Shown: piece by piece, positions 1-8,689 of the stretch
Layout of the letters: each line of letters begins with the position of its first letter
Position numbering within the stretch: the stretch's first letter is position 1
Source of the DNA: JACNKJ01 sp964344565
GTDB taxonomy: Bacteria; Krumholzibacteriota; Krumholzibacteriia; JACNKJ01
DNA: 64,000 bases
Direction of reading: 5' to 3'
NCBI GenBank assembly: GCA_964344565.1
Contig: CAYFNT010000007.1
Span: forward strand, 89,577 to 153,576
Position numbers and translations under genes: made by a program
Notes under the pieces: model-generated
What the model was told of the DNA's origin: nothing
What the model saw: the letters and a program-made list of their open reading frames with translations, nothing else
Databases searched by the model: none

Positions 1-759
1 ACGAGCTACCTGGATCCGGGGGAGGAGGCGCCCGATTTCACTCTGCCCCTCTTCAGGGTGAATCCCGAAACGGGGGAATTCGAAGGCGACAGCTTCACCC
101 TGTCCGAACATGAGGGAAAGGTGGTCTGGTTCCAGATCTTCGGCACCTGGTGACCCGCCTGCACGCCCGCGGTCGCGGACATGCAGAACAGCATCGTCAA
201 GGAGTTCGAAGGGAATCCCAACGTGGTCACCGCGGTCTTCGAACAGGGCGGCTCCCACGGCGAGACCGGCGACTGGGTGCAGGTCTTCTGGAGCAACTAC
301 TACCTGCGCGGCGGACTGCTCTGGGACGCCACCGGCACCACCGCGGGAGGCGTCTACGGACAGCCCGACACCCACCTGCCCTTCGGGCGCGGCTTCATCA
401 TCGACCAGGAGGGAATCGTGGATCTGCCCTACTTCGGACATCAGCCGCAGATGGCCATTACCAGGATCTACGAACTGCTCGGCACCACCGACACGGTGGA
501 ACCCGCCGCCCGTGCTCGCCTCTCGGCCTGGCCCAACCCCTTCAATCCGACGGTCACTCTCGACTACGAGTCGAACGGCCCCGCCGACCTGGCGATCTTC
601 GATCTGCGCGGGCGCCGCCTGTGCGACTTCGCCGTCGAGGGCCAGGGTTTGCTGACCTGGGACGGTCGCGACTCCGCCGGCCGCGAACTGCCCTCGGGCA
701 TCTACTTCGCGCGCATGGGCGTGGCCGCGGCGCCGGTGAAGCTGGTGCTGCTTCGCTAG
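1..759 (+). CDS. Secreted TlpA/AhpC-like redoxin, probable selenoprotein (UPAC active site), FlgD-like C-terminal domain; 5' partial
   Basis: The frame is open from the window edge to the stop at 757-759 except for one TGA at 151-153. Upstream codons read as a redoxin start (PDFTLPLF, then VVWFQIFGTW). The TGA falls exactly where the first Cys of a thioredoxin WCxxC motif belongs, giving W-U-P-A-C. Redoxin sequence then continues (ADMQ, later GFIIDQEGIV). Codons 178-183 encode PNPFNP and the protein ends KLVLLR, a FlgD-like/T9SS-type sorting domain, so it should be exported and surface attached. A SECIS-like hairpin follows the TGA. The likely role is an extracytoplasmic thiol/selenol reductase or peroxidase. 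A sequencing error (TGC or TGT read as TGA) or a nonsense mutation is the alternative. The stop overlaps the stop of the convergent C45 gene. Confidence 0.8.
151..187 (+). promoter_or_regulatory. Bacterial SECIS-like element directly after in-frame UGA
   Basis: Downstream of the UGA, CUGCA (159-163) pairs with UGCAG (182-186). Inside, CCGC (167-170) pairs with GCGG (175-178) and closes a GGUC tetraloop at 171-174. The loop lies 17 nt after the UGA. As I recall it, the E. coli fdhF SECIS has a GGUC apical loop at nearly the same distance. The bulged U of the fdhF upper stem is not evident, but this feature varies between phyla. SelB binding is inferred. Confidence 0.72.
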
Positions 760-1844
760 AGCCGGAATTCCTCGAACTCCGCCTCGCAGGGCGGCCCATC
801 GGTGATCCACAGGCTGCCGGTTCCCGGTTCCATGACCGCCCCGCAGACCGTGTGCACCCGCTGCTCTTCCGGCAGCGAGGTGTCCGGGTGCCGGCACACC
901 GAATTGGGATGTCCGTCGTGATCCCGCAGCAGCTCCATCAATGAAGCTCGATCCAGCGGGGCCGCCGCGCGCAGGATCTCCTCCAGCCGCGCATGGCGAT
1001 GCTCCGAGGTGTATCGCCGCGGATTCGGCGGCTCCTCCACACCGGCGGCGGCCTGGTCCACGAAGTGATTCGCGTGGACGAGCACGCCGTTCTCGGCGGC
1101 GAGTTCGCGATGAGAGTCAGGGCCCAACTCCAGATCCGCCGCCACATCGGGCAGGGCGCTCAGCAGGAAGTTCGCCGCGCAGGCCCGTGGCGTTCCGGCC
1201 ACGGCCTCGCGGGCCTCGTCCATGCCGCGGGCGCGAAGGGCGTCATGGCAGCGCAGATGGAAGGGACGTTCGGGGCGCCCCCCGTCGTCGGCCACCGTGA
1301 GCATGCCGTTCACCGTCAGGCTGATGCCGGCGGCGTTCATCCCCAGCTTCACGCCGAAGATGCCCGCCTCGGTGAAGCCGAGCAGGTCGGGCGCGTCCTC
1401 GCGGCGCACGCGCAGCACCGCGCCCTGGACCTCGGGGATCCAGTCCCAGTTCTGTCCGGCGAGCAGGCGTCCGCTCTTCACCGCTTCGGGGAGCAGCACG
1501 TAGCCGGTGCAGCCGTCGCGGGCGGCTTCGGCCATCATGCGCTTGCCCACTCCGTCGTAGAGGATCTCGTAGCGCACGTTCAGGGCCACGACCTCTTCGA
1601 GGGTAACTCCCGAACCCTCGGCGATGCCCTCCATGCCCGCCACGTAGGCCGGACTTGAGTCATGCAGCGCCGAAAGGTGGGCCGCGGCGCGGGAGAAGAC
1701 TTCCTCCCGCGCCACGCCCGCGTCCTTCTCGAAGCGCTCGAAGTAAACGTCGCGGTTGTGCCGCACTCGCGCGCGCAGGCCCTCGCCGTGGGCTCGTCCC
1801 TGCTCGCGTTCGTTCCCCTTCAGGTCGAGCGTCGGAAGGCTCAT
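756..1844 (-). CDS. C45 family autoproteolytic acyltransferase/hydrolase
   Basis: This 362-residue protein has the acyl-CoA:6-aminopenicillanate acyltransferase (peptidase C45, Ntn-hydrolase) layout: an alpha-helical N-terminal part with EQGRAHG, then DGCTGYVLL with the candidate nucleophile near Cys112, then the family hallmark AGQNWDW. Members self-cleave before the Cys and transfer or hydrolyse acyl groups on small amides; the substrate here is unknown. It is the last gene of a minus-strand operon, and its ATG overlaps the stop of the upstream GNAT gene (ATGA at 1841-1844). Its context beside acetyltransferases suggests handling of N-acylated small molecules, which is inference. Confidence 0.85.
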   Translation of the reverse strand: MSLPTLDLKGNEREQGRAHGEGLRARVRHNRDVYFERFEKDAGVAREEVFSRAAAHLSALHDSSPAYVAGMEGIAEGSGVTLEEVVALNVRYEILYDGVGKRMMAEAARDGCTGYVLLPEAVKSGRLLAGQNWDWIPEVQGAVLRVRREDAPDLLGFTEAGIFGVKLGMNAAGISLTVNGMLTVADDGGRPERPFHLRCHDALRARGMDEAREAVAGTPRACAANFLLSALPDVAADLELGPDSHRELAAENGVLVHANHFVDQAAAGVEEPPNPRRYTSEHRHARLEEILRAAAPLDRASLMELLRDHDGHPNSVCRHPDTSLPEEQRVHTVCGAVMEPGTGSLWITDGPPCEAEFEEFRL

Positions 1845-2836
1845 TCCTCCTCCTTGAGAATCTGGTCGAAGCCCATCCAGGACGGGTAGTCCTGGAAGCC
1901 GAGTCTCTTGTTGATGCCGATCATGCCGACGTTGTTCTCTTCATTGTCGGTCATGACCCAGGGATGTCCCTGGTCCTTCGCGAAGCTCAGGGCCTTGACC
2001 TTCAGTCCCATGGCGATCCCGCGTTTGCGATGGGAGCGCGAGGTGCCGGTGAGTCCCGTCGCCAGGTGATTGCCCGATTTCTGCTTCCAGAGGCAACTGA
2101 GCCCGACCGGTCGATCCCCGTCGACGGCGTACCAGAAGGCCTCGGGATACAGGTTCGGCGACTCCAGAACATGCCGCTTGAACCACTCGAATCCCGGATC
2201 GGTCTGCTTGTCCGGCAGGGGGATGTCCTCCCAGATCTCGCTTTCCATTTCGTAGATTCGACGATCCCAGTCGGGCCACATCTCGCGCAGCTCGTTCAGG
2301 TCCACCATGCCTATGCCCTGTTCCTCCACGCGGGTGACCGCGTCGAGGAAGGGCGTCGGGTCCCAGTCGCTCAAGGTGAGCTTGGAATCCCAGACCTTCA
2401 TGCCGCCCTTGTAGCCGCGGCCTTCCAGGAAGCCCACCGACTGGGGCGCCTTCTCGGGACAGGTCCAGGAGCTGAGCTTGATGGGCTCGAAGGCCATCAC
2501 CTCGCCGAGGATGTGCTCGTAGAGGCTTCCGCCGATGCCGCGCCGATGGAAATCGGGATGCACCTGCACCCAGATCTCGAACTTGCGCGGATGGTACATC
2601 CACGGGCTCTGTCCGTAGCTGCCCGAGGCGACCACTCGGCCGTCCTCCTCCCAGACCCAGCGCTTCCACTTGATGGGCTTGTCGGGATCTTCCATGTCCT
2701 TGATTCGCTGCTCGTCCGAATGCGCGATCTCCTCGCCCGTCTCCGGAAACTCCGGAAAGAGGGCGTTGTGGATTTCCGCGATCGCTTCACAGTCGCTCTT
2801 GGTGTAGAGCCGAATCTTCGTCGCAGTTTTGCTCAT
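1841..2836 (-). CDS. Double-domain GNAT acetyltransferase (paralogue 1)
   Basis: This 331-residue protein contains two GNAT folds. The first acetyl-CoA loop is HPDFHRRGIGGSLY, and the second, weaker one is SHRKRGIAMGLK in the C-terminal half. It starts at MSKTATKIRLY; the open frame continues upstream, but that extension is antisense-like coding noise of the next gene. The ATG overlaps the stop of the upstream paralogue by 4 bp, indicating translational coupling. It closely resembles the proteins at 2833-3819 and 4733-5707, including IKLxxxTC and GMIGINKRLGFQ near the end. Such two-domain GNATs (as in mycothiol synthase) often keep only one active domain. The substrate is unknown. Confidence 0.85.
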   Translation of the reverse strand: MSKTATKIRLYTKSDCEAIAEIHNALFPEFPETGEEIAHSDEQRIKDMEDPDKPIKWKRWVWEEDGRVVASGSYGQSPWMYHPRKFEIWVQVHPDFHRRGIGGSLYEHILGEVMAFEPIKLSSWTCPEKAPQSVGFLEGRGYKGGMKVWDSKLTLSDWDPTPFLDAVTRVEEQGIGMVDLNELREMWPDWDRRIYEMESEIWEDIPLPDKQTDPGFEWFKRHVLESPNLYPEAFWYAVDGDRPVGLSCLWKQKSGNHLATGLTGTSRSHRKRGIAMGLKVKALSFAKDQGHPWVMTDNEENNVGMIGINKRLGFQDYPSWMGFDQILKEEE

Positions 2837-3819
2837 GCCTGCTCCTCTTCGGGTTTGATGAATTTCGCGCAGGTGTACCAGGCCGGCAGGAGCTCGAAAC
2901 CGAGCTGCCGGTTGATGCCCCGCATTCCCGCGTTCTGCTCGGCGTTCCAGGTACGCGTGCCCAGGATGCCGGCCTCCTTGGCCCATCCGAGCGCCTGCAC
3001 CTTGAGCGCCGTGGCGATGCCGCGGCCGCGGTATTCCCGCAGCACGCCCGTGAGGCCCGTCCACACGTCGGGGATGGCCTCCGCGTTCCAGAGGTTGCTC
3101 ATGCCCACGTAGTCCTCGCCGTCCAGGGCCACCACGTAGCCTTCGGGCAACAGATTCGGATTGGCGAGCATGCGCTTGCTCCAATGTTCGTACTCCGGCT
3201 TGGTGTAGGGATCCGGCCAGGGCACGTCCACATCGATGGTCGTGACCAGCTCGTAGAGCTTCGGCATGTGATCCTCGCGCAGGGCCAGTTCGCCATGGCT
3301 GCGGAAGCCGATTCCCTGCTCCATCACCTTCTGCACGCGATCGCCGAAGGCGTCCGGATCGAACTTCACGAGATCCAGTCGCGACTCGATCTCCTCCTGC
3401 TCGATCTCGAAGCGGTGCTTCTTGGCAAAATCGACGCCCTCGGGATGGATCTCGCAGGTTTGCGCCTGCAACTTGATGGGATCCAGGGGTTCGAGCTCCC
3501 GCTGCACCTTCTCCCAAAGGGCACTGCCGATGCCGCGCCGCTGAAAATCGGGATGCACCTCTACTTGCACCCAGAACTTCTGCGGATGATAGGAATAGGC
3601 GTCCTGACTGAAGTCCGAGCGGGCCACAACACGCCCCTGCTCTTCCCAAACCCATCGTCGCCATAGAACCTTAGGATCGCGGTGCTCGTCGTTAAACTGC
3701 ATCTCACGGGGGCTTCCGGCGTGATCTGGAAACATCACGCGCTCAAGATCCGCCAGGGCCTCGTAGTCGCGAGGCTCGAAGGGACGGATGCCCTGTGTTT
3801 TTTCGATACGGATAGACAT
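2833..3819 (-). CDS. Double-domain GNAT acetyltransferase (paralogue 2)
   Basis: This 328-residue paralogue of the flanking GNATs has acetyl-CoA loops HPDFQRRGIGSALW (N-terminal domain) and EYRGRGIATALK (C-terminal domain), and ends with the family block GMRGINRQLGFELLPAW. I chose the ATG at 3819 (MSIRIEK) because a GGGAGAG ribosome-binding site lies at the right distance; an in-frame ATG at 3840 would add seven residues. It is the first gene of a three-gene unit with paralogue 1 and the C45 hydrolase. About 220 bp of non-coding DNA separates it from the next minus-strand gene, so it probably has its own promoter. Confidence 0.85.
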   Translation of the reverse strand: MSIRIEKTQGIRPFEPRDYEALADLERVMFPDHAGSPREMQFNDEHRDPKVLWRRWVWEEQGRVVARSDFSQDAYSYHPQKFWVQVEVHPDFQRRGIGSALWEKVQRELEPLDPIKLQAQTCEIHPEGVDFAKKHRFEIEQEEIESRLDLVKFDPDAFGDRVQKVMEQGIGFRSHGELALREDHMPKLYELVTTIDVDVPWPDPYTKPEYEHWSKRMLANPNLLPEGYVVALDGEDYVGMSNLWNAEAIPDVWTGLTGVLREYRGRGIATALKVQALGWAKEAGILGTRTWNAEQNAGMRGINRQLGFELLPAWYTCAKFIKPEEEQA

Positions 3820-4038
3820 ATAAATCTCTCCCTCGGCCATGGAATTACGGCCGGGCTAGCACTTTTCGGTGATGGGAAAACGGGTCGCCGAGAAGGCGGT
3901 GCGTATGAGGTCTAGAGCGTATTGATCATGCGGCTGTCGACCTCCTGGAGAGACGGATCAGCGGATTGCTTCGGGTTGGGCGCGCATAATGGACATTCAC
4001 GTCCGTCAAATCAAGTAAAAAGTTTCAAAGAGTCGCGC

Positions 4039-4743
4039 TCAGGGCAAACTTAATATGCATGCGGGGGCCAGATTCAGGGCGTCCACGTGTCCGGCCACCG
4101 CCGCGTCCCCGGGAATCAGCGCGTGAACATGGAGCCGCTGTCCGTGGTGGGTCAGGATGCCGGGTTCCCCTTCGAAAAAGAATCCGCAGAGGGTGCCGGC
4201 GGCGCTATCCATGCTGCTGCGAATGGGTTCGGGCGCTCCCTCCTCATGACGGTAGGGACAGGATCCGTTGATGACGTGCAGCTCGAGGCCTTCGAAATCA
4301 CCCTCGATAAGAAAAGGGACGGGCTCCTGCGGGTCGAGACCGGCGGCCTTCACGGCCGCGCCGATGGCATCCTCGAGCTCGTTCCAGGTCGTCGCCTCGA
4401 GTCGGGACACGTGGTTCCAGGCCGGAACCTCGGCGACCACCAGGAGCGCGGCCTGCAGATCCGGCGTCACCGCGTCGCTCGTGACGAGGCCCTTGGCGCT
4501 CGCCCGACTGTGCCAGACACGGCCGTCCAGTATGATGATCTCGCCGGCCAATCCTTCGAGGGCGCCCACGCCGTAGGCGTGCTCGCGGCCCTCGATCTCG
4601 GTCAGGGCGATGCGGCCCTGATCCTGTCCCATCATGATCACCGGCTTGAGAGCGCCCCAACGCTCGATTTTCACCCGCGAATCAAGATTCGCGCATGATG
4701 TCAGTAGGACAAGCGCGACTAGAATCAGCAGTCTACTCTTCAT
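4039..4743 (-). CDS. Alpha-acetolactate decarboxylase-like lipoprotein
   Basis: This 234-residue protein begins with a lipoprotein signal (LLILVALVLLTSC). It then follows the acetolactate decarboxylase fold: YGVGALEGLAGEIIILDGRVW, AGTLCGFFF, and a C-terminal His cluster LHVHALIPG...GHVDAL that matches the HLH...GGH zinc ligands of the family. The spacing between the second and third His is one residue longer than I recall for the Brevibacillus enzyme. The family converts alpha-acetolactate to acetoin. A lipidated, exported copy is unusual. It overlaps the end of the GNAT gene at 4733 by 11 bp, so the two are co-transcribed. Divergence leaves activity uncertain. Confidence 0.75.
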   Translation of the reverse strand: MKSRLLILVALVLLTSCANLDSRVKIERWGALKPVIMMGQDQGRIALTEIEGREHAYGVGALEGLAGEIIILDGRVWHSRASAKGLVTSDAVTPDLQAALLVVAEVPAWNHVSRLEATTWNELEDAIGAAVKAAGLDPQEPVPFLIEGDFEGLELHVINGSCPYRHEEGAPEPIRSSMDSAAGTLCGFFFEGEPGILTHHGQRLHVHALIPGDAAVAGHVDALNLAPACILSLP

Positions 4744-5707
4744 CCGGAGCCTCTCCGACTTCCTTTTCCCATGTCACCCAGGCGGGGCGGGGTTCGAAGC
4801 CCAGCCGCCTGTTGATGCCCAGCATGGGATTGTTGTGCTGCTCGACCCAGGTCACCACGTGCTCCCTCCCCGTTCCCCCGGCCCATTTCAGGGCGTGCAC
4901 CTTGATGGCCGTGGCCAGGCCCTTCCCGCGCCATGCAGAATCCACGGCGGTCAGGCCCACCGAAAGTTCTGCGGGATCGTCCGAAAAACTCAGTTCCGTG
5001 AGAGCCACCCATCGCTCGCCATGCAGGGCGATGAACACGCCTTCGGCGGCGAAATGCGGATTGCCGAAGTAGCGCTCCTCGAACTCCTCGAAGGTGGGTG
5101 GAGTGCGGGCGTCCAGGCTGGTTACATCTTCCAGCAGGGGAATGCGGAAATCGAATAGCCGGCGGCGCCACTGGGGATCGACCGAGAGTTCCGCCAGGCT
5201 GGCGAAGCGCAAATCCTCGTCCAATACCTTTCGCACATCAGCCTCGAAGGGTTCCGATTCGAAGGTCTTGATGTTCAGGCGCCACTCCTCCCAGCGCTGA
5301 ACGCGCCGGTATTGATGCCCCTCGAGCAGGTGGGTGCTGTCGTCGTGATCCTCGCGCGCTTCGATGCGAATCAGCCAGGGATTCAGCGGCTCGAGCTGCT
5401 TCAGGACGAACTCGTAGATCGCCTTGCCGAGCCCCTGCCCGCGCCATTCGGGATGCACGTCGATCTCCACGAAGAACTTCCGCGGATGGAACATGCGGTT
5501 GTGCTGGTGGTAGTCGACCATGGCCGCGGCCTTGCCCTCGCGAATCACGAGCCAGCGCTTCATCTTCGCCGGCGGCTTGATGTGCCCATCGTCGCGCCGC
5601 TGCTCCTCCCCGAGATTGGGATACTCGGGCAGCACGGCATCGAAAAGCTCGGTGAGCAGGGGGTAGTCGTCCTGCGTGAAATCGCGCAGTCCATCGATGT
5701 GCTTCAT
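4733..5707 (-). CDS. Double-domain GNAT acetyltransferase (paralogue 3)
   Basis: This 324-residue third member of the local GNAT family has acetyl-CoA loops HPEWRGQGLGKAIYE and AWRGKGLATAIK, and ends with GINRRLGFEPRPAWVTWEKE. The N-terminal domain keeps the FHPRKFFVEIDVHP block shared with the other two copies. It sits between the symporter (7 bp upstream) and the acetolactate-decarboxylase-like lipoprotein (overlapping), separated from the other copies by the lipoprotein gene and a non-coding gap. The substrate is unknown; the symporter neighbour may import a metabolite related to it, which is speculation. Confidence 0.85.
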   Translation of the reverse strand: MKHIDGLRDFTQDDYPLLTELFDAVLPEYPNLGEEQRRDDGHIKPPAKMKRWLVIREGKAAAMVDYHQHNRMFHPRKFFVEIDVHPEWRGQGLGKAIYEFVLKQLEPLNPWLIRIEAREDHDDSTHLLEGHQYRRVQRWEEWRLNIKTFESEPFEADVRKVLDEDLRFASLAELSVDPQWRRRLFDFRIPLLEDVTSLDARTPPTFEEFEERYFGNPHFAAEGVFIALHGERWVALTELSFSDDPAELSVGLTAVDSAWRGKGLATAIKVHALKWAGGTGREHVVTWVEQHNNPMLGINRRLGFEPRPAWVTWEKEVGEAPDEE

Positions 5708-5714
5708 GGCTTTC

Positions 5715-7328
5715 CTATCCGCTGAAATAGATCCAGACCGCGGCCACGGCCGCCGCGAGCAACACCGACAGGAGGATGTCCTGCTTGCGCCAGCGGGCGT
5801 TGCCGCCGGTCTCGCCCGTCACCGTGGCGAAGGTGAGGTCGCGCAGTTGCTCTTCGCTGGGTGGAGCCGTCCTCATGCTCACGAGAATCAGGATGGCCGA
5901 GCAAATCAGGAAGAGGTACGCCGCGAAGTGGAGGAAGTTGATGCTGCCGTAAGCGTGGAGCCAGCCGTCGAACTGGTCGAGATTCACGTCCATGTAGAGC
6001 TTGCTCATGCCGAGGGCCAGGCCCGTGAGCAGGGCGGCCATGGCGCCGCGGGCGTTCAGGCGCTTGTGGAAGATTCCGAGCAGGAAGACCGCCGCGATGG
6101 GCGGCGAGATGTAGGCCTGCACGCTCTGCAGGTAGACGTAGATCTGCCCGAGCCCGCGCATGATGGGAATCCAGGCCAGTCCGAATAGCACGAGCACGGC
6201 CGTGGCGATGCGCCCCACCGCCACAAGATGTCGCTCGCTCGCCTCGGGGCGCCACTTCTTGTAGATATCGAGGGTGATGAGGGTGGAGCAGGAGTTGAAC
6301 ACCGAGGACAATGAACTCATGAGCGCGGCCAAGAGGCCCGCGATGACGAGCCCCCGCAGACCGGCGGGAAGCAGGGCGCTGATGAGGGCCGGCAGGGCCT
6401 GGTCGCCTTCGGCCACCTGAAGGCTGCCGCTCTGCACGAGCACATAGGCGATGACGCCGGGAATCACGAAGATGAAGAGGGGCAGCACCTTGAGGAAGCC
6501 TCCGAAGAGGGTGCCGCGGCGGGCGTTGTCGATGTCCTTCGCCGACAGTACGCGCTGCACGATGAACTGATCGGTGCACCAGTACCAGACGCCCAGGATC
6601 GGCGCGCCGAAGAGGATGCCGGTCCAGGGGAAATCGGGGTGGCTCACGGGTTTCCAGAGGCTCATGAATCCCGGTTCCACCGCGGCGGTCATGGCGCTCC
6701 AGCCGCCGATTTCCGACAGGCCGAGGAGGGTCACCGTGAGCGATCCCGCGATGAGCACGAACATCTGCAGCAGGTCCGTGTAGACCACGGCCTTGAGGCC
6801 GCCGAGCACCGTGTAGATGCCCGTGGCCACCACCACGACCATGGCGCCGGTCCAGAATCCCACGCCCATGGCCTCGAAGACGATGCCTCCCGCCGCGATG
6901 GTCACGGAGATTTTGGTGAGCACGTAGCCGAGAATCGACACCCAGCTCAGATAGGCCCGCGCCCCGGGCGAGTAGCGTCGCTCCAGAAACTCGGGCATGG
7001 TGAACACGCCGCTCTTGATGTAGAAGGGCACGAAAACCCAGCCGAGCAGCAGCAGAATCAAGGAGGCCAGCACCTCGAACTGGCCCACCGCCACGCCGCT
7101 GGAGAAGCCGGTACCGGCCAGTCCGATGAGATGTTCCGAGCCGATGTTCGAGGCGAAGAGCGAAGCGCCAACCACGAACCAACCCACATTGCGGCCGGCC
7201 AGGAAGTATCCGGCCGTGCTGCCGGCCACGCCGCCCTCCCGTCGGGTGACCCAGATGGCCAGGGCGAAGACGGCGAGGAAGTAGAGCGCGATGACGAGGA
7301 TGTCCGCGGTGCTCAGGGAGAATGTCAC
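5715..7328 (-). CDS. Sodium:solute symporter (SSS/SGLT family)
   Basis: This is a roughly 537-residue polytopic membrane protein with SGLT-like blocks: YFLAGRNVGWFVVGASLFASNIGSEHLIGLAG near TM1-TM2, GVFTMPEFLERRY, and WYWCTDQFIVQRVLSAKD. It has about 14 predicted hydrophobic segments. It probably imports a sugar or similar organic solute with Na+. A GTG at 7328 preceded by GGAGG is the best start; an in-frame GTG at 7340 directly abuts the rmuC stop. It lies between rmuC and the third GNAT gene in the same operon. Confidence 0.9.
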   Translation of the reverse strand: MTFSLSTADILVIALYFLAVFALAIWVTRREGGVAGSTAGYFLAGRNVGWFVVGASLFASNIGSEHLIGLAGTGFSSGVAVGQFEVLASLILLLLGWVFVPFYIKSGVFTMPEFLERRYSPGARAYLSWVSILGYVLTKISVTIAAGGIVFEAMGVGFWTGAMVVVVATGIYTVLGGLKAVVYTDLLQMFVLIAGSLTVTLLGLSEIGGWSAMTAAVEPGFMSLWKPVSHPDFPWTGILFGAPILGVWYWCTDQFIVQRVLSAKDIDNARRGTLFGGFLKVLPLFIFVIPGVIAYVLVQSGSLQVAEGDQALPALISALLPAGLRGLVIAGLLAALMSSLSSVFNSCSTLITLDIYKKWRPEASERHLVAVGRIATAVLVLFGLAWIPIMRGLGQIYVYLQSVQAYISPPIAAVFLLGIFHKRLNARGAMAALLTGLALGMSKLYMDVNLDQFDGWLHAYGSINFLHFAAYLFLICSAILILVSMRTAPPSEEQLRDLTFATVTGETGGNARWRKQDILLSVLLAAAVAAVWIYFSG

Positions 7329-7340
7329 AGCCGCCTCCAC

Positions 7341-8624
7341 CTAGCTCTTCGGGTCCGGCGAGGCCGAATCCGCCATTTCGGGGGATTGCATCTCGCGGGC
7401 GGAGCGGTCAACGGAGTCGAGCTGCGACACGCCGCCCTCCTCGCCCACCGAGAGCTCCGGGAATCGGCGGGCCGCGGTGAGCACCCGGGTTTCCAGGGAT
7501 CCGATGGCCTTGTTGTAGTGATCCACCGACTTGTCCAGGCTCTTGCCGAGGTTTCCGAAGTGTTCGGCCAGCTTGCCGATTCTCGCGTAGAGGTCGAGGC
7601 CGAGGTCGCTGATGTGCTTCGCGTTTTCGGCCAGTGATTCCTGCTGCCACCCGTAGGCCACCGTGCGCAGCAGGGCGATGAGGGTGGTCGGCGTGGCCAG
7701 AATGACCTTCTGCGCCACCCCCTCTTCGATGAGCGCCGGATCCTGTTCCAGGGCGGCGTAGAAGATGCTTTCGCTGGGCAGGAACATCACCACGAATTCC
7801 GGAGTGGTGTCGAACTGTCCCCAGTAGGCCTTCCTGCTCAGCGCGCCGATGTGCGTGCGGACGTGACGGGCATGGCGGGACAGTTCCTCGCGGCGCCGAT
7901 CTTCGTTTTCCACGTCGAGGGCGTCGAGATAGGCGTCCAGGGGGGTTTTGGCGTCGACCACCACGATCTTCTCGCCGGGCAGTTTCACGATGAGATCGGG
8001 ACGGAGCTGGCCCGCGGCATCGGTCTGGGCCTGGGTCTGGAAGTCGCAACGGTCGAGCATGCCGGCCATCTCGACGACGCGCTTCAGCTGCATCTCGCCC
8101 CACTGCCCACGAACGCTGGGCTTGCGCAGGGCCGTGACCAGTTGGGCGGTCTCGGCGCGGAGCTTCTCCTGGTCCTGGCTGAATCGCTTGAGCTGCTCGT
8201 TCAGGCCGCCGGTGGTCTCCTTGCGCTCCTTCTCCACCTCCTGGATCTGCTTCTTCACCTCTTCGAGGCCCTTGCCGATGGGATCCACGAGATTCTTGAC
8301 GGCCTGCTCGCGCTTCTCCAGTTCACCCTTGGCCTCGATCTGTTTCTTCTCGAGTTCGCGTTGGGCGAGGGCGAGGAAATCTTCGCGATTGCTCTTCAGG
8401 GCTTCGGCGCTGAGCGCCTTGAAGGCGTTCTGCAACTCTTCGCCGGACTTCTTGAGCAGCTCCTCCCGCTCCTCGAATCGCGAGCGCTGCTGCTGCAGTT
8501 CGCTGCGCATCACGGCCAGGTCCCGTTCGGAGGCCGCATTGCGCCCCCGGGCACGCAGCTGCATGGCTAGAGAGACCGCGGCGAGAACGGCGAACAGAAT
8601 CAATAGAAGGGTTATGGTGTCCAT
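7341..8624 (-). CDS. rmuC: DNA recombination protein RmuC homologue
   Basis: This 427-residue protein has an N-terminal membrane anchor (residues about 3-22), a long coiled coil rich in Glu/Lys/Gln (about 30-160), and then the RmuC core: RGQWGEMQLKRVVEMAGM, DLIVKLPGEKIVVVDAKTPL, MFLPSESIFYAALEQDP and ATPTTLIALLRTVAYGWQQE. The VDAKTPL block belongs to the PD-(D/E)XK-like nuclease region. The family limits DNA inversions and rearrangements in E. coli. It is the first gene of the minus-strand run that continues into the symporter. Confidence 0.92.
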   Translation of the reverse strand: MDTITLLLILFAVLAAVSLAMQLRARGRNAASERDLAVMRSELQQQRSRFEEREELLKKSGEELQNAFKALSAEALKSNREDFLALAQRELEKKQIEAKGELEKREQAVKNLVDPIGKGLEEVKKQIQEVEKERKETTGGLNEQLKRFSQDQEKLRAETAQLVTALRKPSVRGQWGEMQLKRVVEMAGMLDRCDFQTQAQTDAAGQLRPDLIVKLPGEKIVVVDAKTPLDAYLDALDVENEDRRREELSRHARHVRTHIGALSRKAYWGQFDTTPEFVVMFLPSESIFYAALEQDPALIEEGVAQKVILATPTTLIALLRTVAYGWQQESLAENAKHISDLGLDLYARIGKLAEHFGNLGKSLDKSVDHYNKAIGSLETRVLTAARRFPELSVGEEGGVSQLDSVDRSAREMQSPEMADSASPDPKS

Positions 8625-8689
8625 GGCAAACCCCCGTGGAGGGACCCGCCTAGACTAATGCATGGGGCCGGTGAATCACAAGGACGGGC

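Noticed and set aside
151..153. Reading the in-frame TGA of the first gene as a simple nonsense mutation.
   Set aside because: Its exact position at the redox Cys, intact coding on both sides and a correctly spaced GGUC hairpin favour selenocysteine. It is not excluded, and reads should be checked.
7851..8658. Long open frames antisense to rmuC and many similar antisense frames in the window.
   Set aside because: They are by-products of high GC and third-position bias; their products are low-complexity and match no family.
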